Positions 7,437 to 17,584 of a DNA stretch of 64,000 nucleotides are shown piece after piece. A program made the position numbers and the translations under genes. Under the pieces are notes generated by a model, which searched no databases, had not been told where the DNA came from, and worked only from the letters and a program-made list of their open reading frames with translations. The DNA lies in contig NZ_JAIQZF010000009.1 of the NCBI RefSeq assembly GCF_020164585.1, forward strand, positions 1 through 64,000, written 5' to 3'. Source of the stretch: Psychroflexus curvus (GTDB lineage: Bacteria; Bacteroidota; Bacteroidia; Flavobacteriales; Flavobacteriaceae). Position 1 is the first letter of the stretch. The number at the start of each line of letters is the position of its first letter.

Positions 7437-9260
7437 TTATTCTTCCAGAACTAAAACGTTGTTATCTCGATTTACATCAGCCATGTAGCCTGAAGGATCG
7501 ATTTCAATTTTTTCAACTCCATAGCGTGTGCTGGAAATGACTAAATCATAAGTTGGATAGGCCCAGGCCCAGTCTTCTACAACAGTTCCTGCATTAGGTT
7601 TTTCCCATCTCATGATTCTCAAAGGAATATAAAAGGTTTCAGAAGTTCCGCCTTTGTAATCTACTTTCACTTCCAGTGGCATTGGCGTAAGCCCAATTCT
7701 TTCCAGAGTGATGTTCGTTGTTCCCTGAGCAGTGTTGACCTCTTTTATACCATAATCGATAGTGTTGGTGGTTCTGGTCCAGTCGTTGAGGTACCAGCTC
7801 AATTCAGCACCGCTTACTTTTTCGGCTACGCGAATAAAATCATTAGGTGTCGGATGTTTAAACTTCCATTCATCAAAATATCTGTTTAAGACTTGCTGTA
7901 AATTTTCTTTACCGATTAAATAGCCAAGCTGACCTAAAAACACAGCCCCTTTAGAGTAGGCAGACGTACCATAAGCCTGATTGTACTCATAGCGATCGGC
8001 GTGAGTGGTCTGTGGTTGCTCGTATCCAGAATTTGCAAGACTTACATAGCCTCTGTAACTTCCTGCTGTAGGATTTATTCTATTTTGACCCATCACTTCA
8101 TTCATGGCCAGGCCGGAAATATAAGACGTAAAGCCTTCGTCCATCCACTCATGCTGAGCTTCATCGGTTGCTAAGATATGTTGAAACCAGGCATGTGCCA
8201 TTTCGTGAGCAGTAACGCCTACTAAGCTTCCAAATTCTCTTTCACCCGTAATCAAAGTACACATGGCATATTCCATACCGCCATCTCCACCTTGAATCAC
8301 TGAATATTGATTATAGGGATAGGGTCCGATGTGCTCGTTGAAATAGTCTAAAAGCTCTACGGTTTTAGATTGTAAATTTTTCCAGTTATCTTTAGTGTTT
8401 TCATTGTCTTTATACAAAAAATGAAGTGTTGTTCCGTCATTTCCAGTGACCGTATCATGGATGTAATCTTTATCTGCAGCCCAGGCAAAATCGTGAACAT
8501 CCGGAGCTATAAAGTGCCAGGTCAATTTTTTTCCTCTTCGCTTTACATCTACGCCTACATCTTCATAGCCGTAGCCTACTTCATTTGGGTTTTGGATGTA
8601 GCCAGAACCGCCTAAGATAAAATCTTTATCTATGGTGATTTTTACATCAAAGTCTGCCCAAACGCCGTGAAACTCTCTGCCGATATAAGGATCGGCATGC
8701 CAGCCTTCAAAGTCGTACTCAGCCATTTTAGGATACCATTGTGTCATGGATAATTCCACACCTTCGGCATTATTTCTCCCCGATCTTCTGATTTGCACTG
8801 GGACCTGACCTTCAAACTCCATAGAAAAAGTTGAGGAGTCACCAGGTAAAATGGGTTTGTTCAGCTCTACTTCCAAAACGGTACCTACAAGCTCATAATC
8901 TAAAGCTACTCCATCCTGTGTTAAGGAGGTAGCTCTCATAAAGCCAATTTCATCTTCACTGAGTTTGGAAATACGATCTCCCACTCTGGAATCTGGATCC
9001 TGAATGGTTCTCGACCTTACGTCCATTTCACTTCCAGGTTGGAAGGCATTGAAGTACATATGATAAAAAACCCTGGTTAAGGTATCTGGAGAATTGTTGG
9101 AATAAACCAGTTTTTGATCTCCGTCATATTGGTAGTTGGTGTCGTCAAAATCTATATCCATGTCGTAATTGGCATATTGCTGCCAGTAATTCGTGTTGTT
9201 TTGACTGAATAGTGTTGATATTGAAATCAATAAAAGTAATGTAAATGTGTTTTTTAACAT
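7437..9260 (-). CDS. M1 family metallopeptidase (secreted aminopeptidase)
   Basis: 607 aa. Sec signal peptide at residues 1-20. The zinc site is HEMAH at 352-356 with the third ligand Glu at 375 (MDEGF), spacing HEXXH-18-E. GGMEYAM at 327-333 corresponds to the GAMEN exopeptidase motif. It should remove N-terminal residues from peptides in the periplasm or outside the cell. The start codon lies 2 bp beyond the stop of the S8 peptidase gene, so the two peptidases form an operon and share the terminator at 7371-7409. No T9SS tail was seen. Confidence 0.92.
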   Translation of the reverse strand: MLKNTFTLLLLISISTLFSQNNTNYWQQYANYDMDIDFDDTNYQYDGDQKLVYSNNSPDTLTRVFYHMYFNAFQPGSEMDVRSRTIQDPDSRVGDRISKLSEDEIGFMRATSLTQDGVALDYELVGTVLEVELNKPILPGDSSTFSMEFEGQVPVQIRRSGRNNAEGVELSMTQWYPKMAEYDFEGWHADPYIGREFHGVWADFDVKITIDKDFILGGSGYIQNPNEVGYGYEDVGVDVKRRGKKLTWHFIAPDVHDFAWAADKDYIHDTVTGNDGTTLHFLYKDNENTKDNWKNLQSKTVELLDYFNEHIGPYPYNQYSVIQGGDGGMEYAMCTLITGEREFGSLVGVTAHEMAHAWFQHILATDEAQHEWMDEGFTSYISGLAMNEVMGQNRINPTAGSYRGYVSLANSGYEQPQTTHADRYEYNQAYGTSAYSKGAVFLGQLGYLIGKENLQQVLNRYFDEWKFKHPTPNDFIRVAEKVSGAELSWYLNDWTRTTNTIDYGIKEVNTAQGTTNITLERIGLTPMPLEVKVDYKGGTSETFYIPLRIMRWEKPNAGTVVEDWAWAYPTYDLVISSTRYGVEKIEIDPSGYMADVNRDNNVLVLEE

Positions 9261-9262
9261 GT

Positions 9263-10942
9263 TTATTTAATTTTAGAAGCTAATATAATAGCATTATACA
9301 TATTTACCATTTTTCCTGAGACTGAAATCTCATCAAATGCTTTGGTCTCTTGTGGATTACCTCCAAGAATAACTTCTTGATCTGTGCTAAGGCCAGAATC
9401 CATCAGAACTTGTTTGACCTGAGCTGCACTTAGCTTAGGGTATAGTGACCTTATCATGGCTGCCACTCCTGTAACATTTGGTGCCGCCATGGAAGTGCCT
9501 TGTAAAAACTCATACGTATTCAGAGGAGTAGTGGCATAAATGGAGGAGCCAGGTGCAAAAACATCCACGCTGTTTTCCCCATAATTTGAAAATCCAGAGA
9601 CGAGATTACCTCCGTATTCAGAAGTGACAGAGCCGATGTTGATAAAATTATCGACAAAATTAGCCGGGTTTTCAGGAGTCTCATCGTTGGGATAAACGCG
9701 TTTCTCGTCAAGATCAATGCCTTCGTTTCCGGCAGCATTTACAATCAATACATCATTTTCTTCAGCATATTCAATAGCCTCCATCACCCATTCCGGATGT
9801 GTGGAAAAATACTTTCCAAAGGAGGTGTTGATGATGCTGGCCCCATTATCTACTGCATAGCGAATTCCTAAAGCGATATCCTTATCATACTCATCTCCGT
9901 CTGGTACAGCTCTTATCGGCATGATTAACGTATTTTTTGCTACGCCTTTTATGCCTTTGTCATTTGCTCTGTTGGCAGCTACAATTCCTGCCACATGTGT
10001 GCCGTGCTTTGCGTCTTCTTTATCTTCGGTAGGGCCGCTTACTTGGTTGTTGCCATAGATTTTGGTTGAAAAATCATCAGCATCATCACCGAGTATTCTT
10101 GCTCTGGCATTCAAATCTAAATTGAGATGATATTTGGTTTTTTCGCCAAAATAGGTCATGGCTTCTGCCAGCTGGTCTTGAATGTTCTGAAGATCTTCAT
10201 CAATATTATTCATCACATTAAGCAAAAGCATTTTTTGATTGACAGCTATGTCATCTTCCGGTTCAAAGGTCGTCACATTTTCAATAGTCAGCTCTTTGGT
10301 GTCCAGTGCAATTTTCAAGCTCTCTTCTGCTTCCTGTAACTGATTATTCATCATGACATATCTGTTGATGCTGTTTTGTGTGCTATTGATTTCTTCATCA
10401 TATTTAGCTTTAGCTGCTTTGTATAATTTGAAATCTTCTAAATTATCTACATCTATTTCATTAACCAGCTTTCCTTCAAATTCATCTTTGTAGTCTCTTA
10501 CAATTCTGGTAAATTCAAGGTTTTCTTCAACGACATCACCCAGAAAATTCCAGCCGTGAATATCATCTACAAAGCCATTGCCGTCATCATCGATTCCGTT
10601 GTCTGGAATTTCATCGATATTGGTCCAGATGATCCCTTCTAAGTCTTCGTGTTCAATATCGATACCGCTGTCTAAAATGGCAACAATTACAGTCTTGCCT
10701 TCATAATCTTTGATGAGTTCCTGATAGGCTCTATCTACACTCATACCTGGAATAGTATCGGTAAGCAAATCTTTGCTTCCCCAGTACTGAAGCTCATCTT
10801 CTGTGAGCTCAACAGTTTTTTCATTTGCATTTTGTAAGCTGGGAATGGGTTCTGAATTGATTTTAGGCCCGCTGGCACAACCGATTAAAAAAAATGACGT
10901 CAGTAGGCACAAACCTCCTGGTTTGAAAAATTTAGTATTCAT
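9263..10942 (-). CDS. S8 subtilisin-family serine peptidase, lipoprotein
   Basis: 559 aa. Lipobox FFLIGC with Cys22 predicts a lipid-anchored envelope protease. The catalytic triad is visible: Asp91 in AILDSGID, His313 in HGTHVAG, Ser484 in GTSMAAP, plus the oxyanion Asn406 in NAAGNEG. A helical insert of about 200 residues separates Asp and His, much longer than in subtilisin; it is rich in E, D, K and Q and may form a coiled coil. It is the promoter-proximal gene of the pair with the M1 peptidase. Confidence 0.92.
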   Translation of the reverse strand: MNTKFFKPGGLCLLTSFFLIGCASGPKINSEPIPSLQNANEKTVELTEDELQYWGSKDLLTDTIPGMSVDRAYQELIKDYEGKTVIVAILDSGIDIEHEDLEGIIWTNIDEIPDNGIDDDGNGFVDDIHGWNFLGDVVEENLEFTRIVRDYKDEFEGKLVNEIDVDNLEDFKLYKAAKAKYDEEINSTQNSINRYVMMNNQLQEAEESLKIALDTKELTIENVTTFEPEDDIAVNQKMLLLNVMNNIDEDLQNIQDQLAEAMTYFGEKTKYHLNLDLNARARILGDDADDFSTKIYGNNQVSGPTEDKEDAKHGTHVAGIVAANRANDKGIKGVAKNTLIMPIRAVPDGDEYDKDIALGIRYAVDNGASIINTSFGKYFSTHPEWVMEAIEYAEENDVLIVNAAGNEGIDLDEKRVYPNDETPENPANFVDNFINIGSVTSEYGGNLVSGFSNYGENSVDVFAPGSSIYATTPLNTYEFLQGTSMAAPNVTGVAAMIRSLYPKLSAAQVKQVLMDSGLSTDQEVILGGNPQETKAFDEISVSGKMVNMYNAIILASKIK

Positions 10943-10957
10943 AGAATTAAATTATTT

Positions 10958-11818
10958 TTAATGAGTAAAAAGTTCATTGAAAGCGAAGGTGGAGTTGAGT
11001 TTGGCGCCTTTTTCCGTGTCTTTCAAATTGATGATTTCATTGTGAGCATCGTGTTCGAGAAATAAATAATACTCGTTGTCAACAGCTTCTTCTAAAAAAA
11101 GTTTTTTCTCGTTCAGGGTTTTTAAAGGTCGGGTGTCAAATCCCATCACATAAGGTAGTGGAATGTGCCCTGCCGTTGGCAGTAAATCTGCAGCAAAAAC
11201 TAATTTCTTATCCTGGTAGTCTATAATAGGAATCATTTGTTTGTCGGTATGCCCGTCTACAAAGAGAACTTCAAAACCTAAGTTCTTATAAAAATGTCGA
11301 TATTCTGTTCTGTCCAGAAAATTCAGCTGTCCAGAGTCTTGCATTGGGAGCAGGTTTTCCTTCAGAAAAGAAGCTTTTTCCCTGGCGTTTGGGTTTATAG
11401 CCCAATCCCAATGTTCTCGGTTGGTCCAAAACTTTGCGTTTTTAAAAGCAGGTTCGTAGCCAGTTTTGTCTTTATTCCATTGTATCGCTCCTCCGCAGTG
11501 GTCAAAATGCAGATGGGTAAGGAAGACATCTGTGATATCATCTCTATGGAATCCATGCTTTTTTAGTGAATTGTCAATAGAATGTTTGCCCCATCTGTGA
11601 TAATGACTAAAAAATTTCTCACTTTGTTTATTTCCTAAACCCGTATCTATTAGAATGAGTTGCTTGCCGTTTTCTATCAATAAACTCGTGGCTGCGATGT
11701 CTATCATGTTATTGTCATCTGCAGGATTGGTGCGTTGCCAAAGCGTTTTTGGGACAACGCCAAACATGGCTCCGCCGTCTAACTTAAAATGACCGGTTTC
11801 GATGGGATATAAATTCAT
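10958..11818 (-). CDS. MBL-fold metallo-hydrolase
   Basis: 286 aa. The metallo-beta-lactamase signature THLHFDHCGG (His102, His104, Asp106, His107) is intact, with later ligands in DGHTDKQ and the FAADLLPT region. Overall pattern is closest to the lactonase/hydrolase branch that includes N-acyl-homoserine lactonases. No signal peptide, so cytoplasmic. Its stop lies 15 bp from the S8 peptidase start, making it possibly the first gene of that operon. Substrate cannot be deduced. Confidence 0.85.
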   Translation of the reverse strand: MNLYPIETGHFKLDGGAMFGVVPKTLWQRTNPADDNNMIDIAATSLLIENGKQLILIDTGLGNKQSEKFFSHYHRWGKHSIDNSLKKHGFHRDDITDVFLTHLHFDHCGGAIQWNKDKTGYEPAFKNAKFWTNREHWDWAINPNAREKASFLKENLLPMQDSGQLNFLDRTEYRHFYKNLGFEVLFVDGHTDKQMIPIIDYQDKKLVFAADLLPTAGHIPLPYVMGFDTRPLKTLNEKKLFLEEAVDNEYYLFLEHDAHNEIINLKDTEKGAKLNSTFAFNELFTH

Positions 11819-11914
11819 AAATTATATTTTAGAGCAAAATACTAAAAGAGTCTTAACTTTGGAATTCGAGTCTTTTAGATTATACTATTTTTAACGACTC
11901 AAATTTAAGCTTTT

Positions 11915-13939
11915 ATGATAGAACTCGCAGGAATTATAATATTAGGAATTTTGGCTCAATGGTTTGCATGGCGATTCAAAATTCCAGCAATTTTGCCTCT
12001 CATTCTTATAGGGCTTTTGGTAGGTCCCTTAGCTACTTTATATACCGAAGATGGTTCCAAATTGATAGAGCCTATATGGAATGGTGAATCTGGGTTGTTT
12101 CCAGGAGAGAGTTTGTTTTACTTCGTTTCCCTTGCCATAGGTATCATTCTTTTTGAAGGGGGGCTTACTTTAAGGCGCGGTGAAATTCTCCACGTGGGGC
12201 CAGTGATCGTCAAATTGATTACTGTTGCTGTCGTCATCACTTTTATAGGAGCAGGTATGGCAGCACATTGGATTCTTGGATTGAGCTGGCAAATTTCCCT
12301 TCTGTTCTCAGGACTTATCATTGTAACCGGTCCAACAGTGATTACCCCCATTCTGAGGAATATCCCTTTGAAGAAGGATGTGTCAACGATTTTAAAATGG
12401 GAAGGAATTTTAATCGATCCTATAGGTGCTTTGGTAGCTGTATTGGTGTTTGAGTTTATTTCAGCAGGAGGAGGAGAAGCAGTGACTTCTACGGTATTAA
12501 TAGAGTTTGGTAAAATCGTGCTTTTTGGATTTACGTTTGGCTTTACGTTTGCCAAAGCCTTAGCCGTTGCTATCAAGTCCAAAGTAATCCCGCATTATTT
12601 ATTAAATGTGGTTACACTTGCAGCGGTTTTAGGTGTATTTGTTCTGGCAGATCACTTTGCGCACGAAAGTGGACTTCTTGCTGTGGTTATCATGGGGATT
12701 ATCATGGGAAATACCAACCTGCCAAATTTAAAAGACCTGCTTTATTTTAAAGAATCACTGAGTGTATTACTGATTTCAATCCTTTTTATCTTGCTGGCGG
12801 CTAATATTAATTTAGAAAATTTACTACTGGTGATCAACTGGGAGACCTTAATTCTTTTTGCGGTCGTCGTATTTTTAGTCAGGCCTTTAGGTGTTTTCTT
12901 AAGCAGTTATAACTCTACCCTACAAACCAATGAAAAGCTTTTTATCAGCTGGGTAGGACCTCGTGGTATTGTAGCGGCTGGTGTGGCATCCCTTTTTGGG
13001 CTTAAACTCGTAGAGCAGGATGTGCCTAATGCTGAATTAATTACGCCTCTAGTCTTTATAATTGTTCTGGGAACCGTTTTGTTAAATGCAACTACCGCCA
13101 GACCCTTTGCGAAGTTAGTGGGTGTGTTTTTGAAAGATTCTCAAGGTATTTTAATTGTAGGTTCGTCCTCTTTTTCAAGAATAATCGCCAAATACCTCAA
13201 AGATAATGACAGGCATGTCGTGATTGTTGATAACAACAAAAGCAATATTGATAAAGCTAAAAGTATGGGGCTGGACGCTATCAATGCCAATATTTATTCA
13301 GATGATTTAATAGACAATGTTGAACTAAGTGATGTTGGATACCTTATGGCATTGACGGGAAACACAGCTGTAAATAAAAAAGCTATTGAAAATTTTTCCA
13401 AGCAATTTGGTGAGCAGGGAACCTACCGAGTAATTTCTTCAGAAGAAATGGAAGACCCGGAAAACAATCCGGATGATGGCTTATTCTCTCAAACCGATGA
13501 CTACATTAAATTGGTAAATCTGACGAGAAAGTATCCTGAAATTCATGAAATAGCGCTTAATTCTCATGAACATTTTGAAGGCCTGATTGAAATAAGCAAG
13601 GTGGAGCCTGAAATTATACCGCTCTTTATCAAAAATTCTGAAGGTCAACTCGAGATCTTGCCAAATAACACTAAAGATATTGAAGTGGAGTCTGAATCTA
13701 AATTGGTTTATCTCGGAAAGTCTTTTGAAAAAGAGCCCTCTAAGATGGTGGTTGAAGACCAGTCTATTAAAGAGGAAGGCGGAGATAAAAAAATAGAGAG
13801 AGACGAAAATGAAGATAAAGAGGATAAGGAACAAAGGGAGGAGCAGGAAATAAAAGATGAAAATATAGAAGCTGAAGACAAAAAAGGTAGTGACCAAAGC
13901 GAAAGCAAAGAAGATATAGAAGATAAAAAGGGGTCTTAA
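11915..13939 (+). CDS. CPA1-type cation:proton antiporter with TrkA-N domain
   Basis: 674 aa. About twelve transmembrane helices fill residues 1-400; TGPTVITPILRNIPL and WEGILIDPIGALVAVLVFE are the membrane-core motifs of the NhaP/KefB-like exchangers. A TrkA-N Rossmann domain follows (GILIVGSSSFSRIIAKYL, about residues 409-520) and probably senses a nucleotide. The last 60 or so residues are a low-complexity tail of E, K and D. It likely exports Na+ or K+ in exchange for protons. dprA begins 11 bp downstream. Confidence 0.88.
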   Translation: MIELAGIIILGILAQWFAWRFKIPAILPLILIGLLVGPLATLYTEDGSKLIEPIWNGESGLFPGESLFYFVSLAIGIILFEGGLTLRRGEILHVGPVIVKLITVAVVITFIGAGMAAHWILGLSWQISLLFSGLIIVTGPTVITPILRNIPLKKDVSTILKWEGILIDPIGALVAVLVFEFISAGGGEAVTSTVLIEFGKIVLFGFTFGFTFAKALAVAIKSKVIPHYLLNVVTLAAVLGVFVLADHFAHESGLLAVVIMGIIMGNTNLPNLKDLLYFKESLSVLLISILFILLAANINLENLLLVINWETLILFAVVVFLVRPLGVFLSSYNSTLQTNEKLFISWVGPRGIVAAGVASLFGLKLVEQDVPNAELITPLVFIIVLGTVLLNATTARPFAKLVGVFLKDSQGILIVGSSSFSRIIAKYLKDNDRHVVIVDNNKSNIDKAKSMGLDAINANIYSDDLIDNVELSDVGYLMALTGNTAVNKKAIENFSKQFGEQGTYRVISSEEMEDPENNPDDGLFSQTDDYIKLVNLTRKYPEIHEIALNSHEHFEGLIEISKVEPEIIPLFIKNSEGQLEILPNNTKDIEVESESKLVYLGKSFEKEPSKMVVEDQSIKEEGGDKKIERDENEDKEDKEQREEQEIKDENIEAEDKKGSDQSESKEDIEDKKGS

Positions 13940-13950
13940 TCTAGCTCAAC

Positions 13951-15051
13951 ATGCAGGAACAGGAATTTCTTAATCTATTGATGTTACAAAACCTGTCGGG
14001 CATAGGACATATCAATGCAAAGAAATTGCTGCAACATTTTGGGAGTGCCACGAATTTATTTCAAGCTAACACCAGGCAGTTATCAGAAATAGATGGCATT
14101 GGTAAAAAACGCTTACAAAGTCTTAAGAATTCAGCCTTTTTAAAAGAAGCTGAAAAAGAACTGGAATTCATCCAGAAGAATAATATTGACGTGCATTACT
14201 ATCAGGATGAAAACTATCCTTCCAGACTCAAGCAGTGCATAGATAGCCCGATTTTACTTTTTTCCAGAGGGAATATCAATCTTAAAAACAAACCGATTTT
14301 AAGCATTGTGGGAACGCGTCAAATCACCAGTCACGGCATTGCCGTTTGTGAGCAGCTCATTAGTGATCTAGCTCCGTTGAAGCCTGTGATTGTGTCTGGC
14401 CTGGCTTACGGAACCGATATTGTCGCGCATAAAGCCGCCTTAGATCATAACCTGCAAACTATTGCCTGTCTGGCTCACGGACTCGACCAAATTTACCCCA
14501 AAGTGCATCAAAAGTATGCGGCTGCTATTGAAAATAATGGCGGATTTTTTACAGATTTTTGCAGTGATGCTACTTTTGACCGAAAGAATTTTTTAAGTAG
14601 AAATAGAATCGTAGCAGGACTTAGTGAGGCGACCATAGTGATAGAAAGCGCCGAAAAAGGAGGTTCTCTCGTCACAGCCGACATAGCTCATTCTTACGAC
14701 AGAGAAGTTTTCGCCATTCCAGGACGCCCCCAGGATAAATTCAGCAAGGGCTGTAATATGCTTATTAAACAGCAAAAAGCGCAGATGATAACCAGTGCAG
14801 CTGACGTGGTTTATTTTCTCAACTGGGATATCGAGACAAAAAAAGGGAATAAGCAGACACAACTTTTTGTAAATCTTCAGGGTGAAGAAAAACTAGTTTT
14901 TGAAAAACTTAAGGAAATTGGTAAAGCTGAGATTGATACTTTATCTTTGGCCTGTAATTTACCCACTTATAAGTTGGCGTCTATCCTGATGAATTTAGAA
15001 TTATCTGGATGTGTGAGGCCCTTACCAGGTAAACAATTTGAAATAATTTAA
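13951..15051 (+). CDS. dprA: DNA-processing protein DprA
   Basis: 366 aa. An N-terminal helix-hairpin-helix region (LSGIGHINAKKLL, IDGIGKKRL) precedes the Rossmann-like core with VGTRQITSHG, VSGLAYGTDIVAHKAAL and GRPQDKFSKGCNMLI, and a short C-terminal winged-helix-like region. DprA loads RecA on incoming single-stranded DNA during natural transformation, so the organism may be competent. It lies 11 bp after the antiporter and 17 bp before a lipoprotein gene; the three may be co-transcribed. Confidence 0.93.
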   Translation: MQEQEFLNLLMLQNLSGIGHINAKKLLQHFGSATNLFQANTRQLSEIDGIGKKRLQSLKNSAFLKEAEKELEFIQKNNIDVHYYQDENYPSRLKQCIDSPILLFSRGNINLKNKPILSIVGTRQITSHGIAVCEQLISDLAPLKPVIVSGLAYGTDIVAHKAALDHNLQTIACLAHGLDQIYPKVHQKYAAAIENNGGFFTDFCSDATFDRKNFLSRNRIVAGLSEATIVIESAEKGGSLVTADIAHSYDREVFAIPGRPQDKFSKGCNMLIKQQKAQMITSAADVVYFLNWDIETKKGNKQTQLFVNLQGEEKLVFEKLKEIGKAEIDTLSLACNLPTYKLASILMNLELSGCVRPLPGKQFEII

Positions 15052-15068
15052 ACCCAAAAAACAAACCG

Positions 15069-15536
15069 ATGAAAACCTTTTTTAAAATTTTAAGTCTTGC
15101 CGTTTTAGTGATAGCTTCTTCGTGTCAACAAGAACAGTCTGAAGACGCCAAAGCTTTTGATGCTCAAATGAAAGAGACTATTAAAATTCATGATGAAGTG
15201 ATGCCTAAATTGAGTGAAATCAATAGTATGATTTCAAGGCTTGAAACTGAAAAAGAAAAAATGCAGGAGGCTGAAGAAGTGAATACAGAAAAGGTTGAGT
15301 TATATGACAAAGCCATCGCAGATTTGAAGAATTCTCATGATCTTATGATGTCCTGGATGGAAAATTTCAGTACCACATTTTCAAGAACTGAAATTAATAC
15401 CGGTTTAGCAACTCAAGATAAAGACAGTATTAAGGCTAAGCAGGAAATGTTGAACGTTCAGTATAAATCTGCTGAGGAAATGCGAAAAGCTATAGCTGAT
15501 GCTATTGAAAACGCCCAGGCGCTATTAGCTGAATAA
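15069..15536 (+). CDS. Small helical lipoprotein
   Basis: 155 aa. Lipobox-like VIASSC with Cys19, then an almost entirely helical, charged sequence (KETIKIHDEVMPKLSEINSM, EKEKMQEAEEVNTEKVELYD) predicted to be a coiled coil. Proteins of this shape are often mislabelled viral A-type inclusion proteins. Envelope-anchored, function unknown. A strong terminator follows at 15559-15583. Confidence 0.75.
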   Translation: MKTFFKILSLAVLVIASSCQQEQSEDAKAFDAQMKETIKIHDEVMPKLSEINSMISRLETEKEKMQEAEEVNTEKVELYDKAIADLKNSHDLMMSWMENFSTTFSRTEINTGLATQDKDSIKAKQEMLNVQYKSAEEMRKAIADAIENAQALLAE

Positions 15537-15558
15537 CGTATATTATTATCAGAAATTC

Positions 15559-15583
15559 AAACCAGCTTCGGCTGGTTTTTTTT
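15559..15583 (+). terminator. Terminator before the SUF operon
   Basis: Short stem AACCAGC-TTCG-GCTGGTT with a T8 tail, ending the antiporter-dprA-lipoprotein unit. Confidence 0.9.
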
Positions 15584-15657
15584 AGCTTAAAAAAACACTA
15601 ATGATAATTATTCTAAATAATTTTGTTAAGTGATATGCCCAGATAATTCATTAATCC

Positions 15658-15665
15658 TATATTTG
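15658..15665 (+). promoter_or_regulatory. -7 box of the SUF operon promoter
   Basis: TATATTTG fits the Bacteroidota TAnnTTTG element and sits 28 bp before the sufA ATG. No clear -33 TTG at standard spacing and no obvious Fur- or IscR-like operator was recognised. Confidence 0.4.
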
Positions 15666-15693
15666 TTTCTAATTTAGATTAAATTTATATAGC

Positions 15694-16023
15694 ATGATCA
15701 GAGTTAGTGATACAGCAAAGCAAAAGATTGTCAACTTGATGGCTGAAGATGGCTTTAATACCAGGGATCATTTTGTGAGAGTTGGAGTTAAAAGTGGTGG
15801 ATGTTCAGGTTTGTCTTACGAGCTGAATTTTGATCAAGCTCAACAGGATGAAGATAAAGTTTTCGAGGATAACGAGGTTAAACTCGTCATCAATAAAAGT
15901 AGTTTTTTATATTTAATAGGTACGACTCTGGAATATTCTGGAGGATTGAACGGTAAAGGATTTGTATTTAACAATCCTAATGCACAGAGAACATGTGGTT
16001 GTGGTGAGAGTTTTTCACTATAA
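15694..16023 (+). CDS. sufA: A-type iron-sulfur carrier (SufA/IscA/ErpA family)
   Basis: 109 aa. The three cluster-binding cysteines are present: Cys37 in GGCSGLSYEL, Cys101 and Cys103 in RTCGCGESF. A-type carriers accept Fe-S clusters from the SufBCD scaffold and pass them to apoproteins. Placement as the first gene of a suf cluster supports the SufA role, though the family alone does not separate SufA from ErpA. Confidence 0.9.
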   Translation: MIRVSDTAKQKIVNLMAEDGFNTRDHFVRVGVKSGGCSGLSYELNFDQAQQDEDKVFEDNEVKLVINKSSFLYLIGTTLEYSGGLNGKGFVFNNPNAQRTCGCGESFSL

Positions 16024-16132
16024 TCAAATTGTGTCGAGGCAAGCCTGTGAAGAAGGTAGGTAAGATATTTTAAAATTTCGATTTAGAAGATCGTGAACTT
16101 AGACCCTCAATGAGGGATTAAAACAAAAGATT

Positions 16133-17578
16133 ATGGCTTATACAGAGCAAGAACTTGAGAAAGAACTTCAAAACAAAGAATACGAGTACGGTTTTTATAC
16201 AGAGATGGAAGCGGATACGTTTCCTCCCGGACTGAACGAAGATGTGGTTATAGGTATTTCAAAAAAGAAAGGAGAACCAGATTGGATGACCCAATGGAGG
16301 CTGGAGGCTTACAGGCATTGGCTAACCATGAAAGAGCCAAACTGGGCAAATATCGGTTATGAAAAACCAAATTATCAAGCGATTTCATACTATTCAGCGC
16401 CTAGTACAAAACCTAAGTACGACAGTTTAGATGAGGTAGATCCAGAAATGCTGGATACCTTTAAAAAGCTGGGTATTTCCATAGATGAACAAAAGAAATT
16501 AGCAGGTGTGGCGATGGATGTGGTTATGGATTCAGTTTCTGTAACGACAACATTTAAAAAGACTTTAGCCGAAAAAGGAATTATTTTTTGCTCTATTTCA
16601 GAAGCGATTAAGGAACATCCGGAACTTGTCAAAAAATACATTGGGAGTGTCGTTCCTACTTCAGACAATTACTTTGCTGCTTTAAATTCAGCAGTATTTA
16701 GTGATGGTTCGTTCTGTTACATTCCAAAAGGAGTGAGATGTCCCATGGAATTGTCAACCTATTTTAGAATTAATCAGGCAGGAACAGGTCAGTTTGAAAG
16801 AACTCTTGTGATTGCTGAAGATTCCAGTTATGTAAGTTATTTGGAAGGTTGTACTGCTCCTTCTCGTGATGAAAATCAGTTGCATGCAGCGGTCGTAGAA
16901 CTTGTTGCTATGGATAATGCTGAAATTAAATATTCTACGGTTCAAAACTGGTATCCAGGAAACAAAGAAGGAAAAGGCGGGGTTTACAATTTTGTCACCA
17001 AACGCGGATTGTGCGAGAAAAATGCAAAGATAAGCTGGACGCAAGTTGAGACAGGATCTGCAGTGACCTGGAAATATCCGAGCTGTATTTTAAAAGGAGA
17101 TAATTCTACAGGTGAATTTTACTCTATTGCTGTAACCAACAATTTTCAGCAGGCAGACACAGGAACCAAGATGATTCATCTTGGTAAAAACACCAAAAGT
17201 ACAATTATTTCAAAAGGTATTTCAGCAGGGAAATCTCAAAACAGTTACAGAGGTTTGGTGCAAATCAATAAACGCGCTGATAACGCGAGAAATTTCTCTC
17301 AGTGTGATTCTTTGCTGATGGGGAATAAGTGTGGAGCACACACCTTCCCTTATATAGAAGCTAAAAATAAAACTGCTCAGGTAGAGCATGAGGCAACGAC
17401 CAGTAAAATTGGCGAAGATCAAATCTTCTATTGCAATCAACGGGGGATTGATACTGAAAAAGCCATTGCACTTATCGTGAATGGATTTAGTAAAGAAGTA
17501 TTGAATAAGTTGCCGATGGAATTTGCAGTTGAAGCTCAAAAATTACTTGAAATTTCATTAGAAGGTTCAGTTGGATAA
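16133..17578 (+). CDS. sufB: Fe-S cluster assembly scaffold SufB
   Basis: 481 aa, full length. SufB hallmarks include [20 protein letters not shown], the [20 protein letters not shown] segment and the C-terminal [12 protein letters not shown]-like region ([16 protein letters not shown]). It forms the scaffold with SufC and SufD on which clusters are built. It is separated from sufA by 109 bp and from the next lipoprotein gene by 6 bp. Confidence 0.95.
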   Translation: MAYTEQELEKELQNKEYEYGFYTEMEADTFPPGLNEDVVIGISKKKGEPDWMTQWRLEAYRHWLTMKEPNWANIGYEKPNYQAISYYSAPSTKPKYDSLDEVDPEMLDTFKKLGISIDEQKKLAGVAMDVVMDSVSVTTTFKKTLAEKGIIFCSISEAIKEHPELVKKYIGSVVPTSDNYFAALNSAVFSDGSFCYIPKGVRCPMELSTYFRINQAGTGQFERTLVIAEDSSYVSYLEGCTAPSRDENQLHAAVVELVAMDNAEIKYSTVQNWYPGNKEGKGGVYNFVTKRGLCEKNAKISWTQVETGSAVTWKYPSCILKGDNSTGEFYSIAVTNNFQQADTGTKMIHLGKNTKSTIISKGISAGKSQNSYRGLVQINKRADNARNFSQCDSLLMGNKCGAHTFPYIEAKNKTAQVEHEATTSKIGEDQIFYCNQRGIDTEKAIALIVNGFSKEVLNKLPMEFAVEAQKLLEISLEGSVG

Positions 17579-17584
17579 GAAGTT

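Noticed and set aside
12118-12582. 154-codon frame antisense to the antiporter gene
   Set aside because: Shadow of a well-supported membrane protein gene; the translated sequence has no coherent domain.
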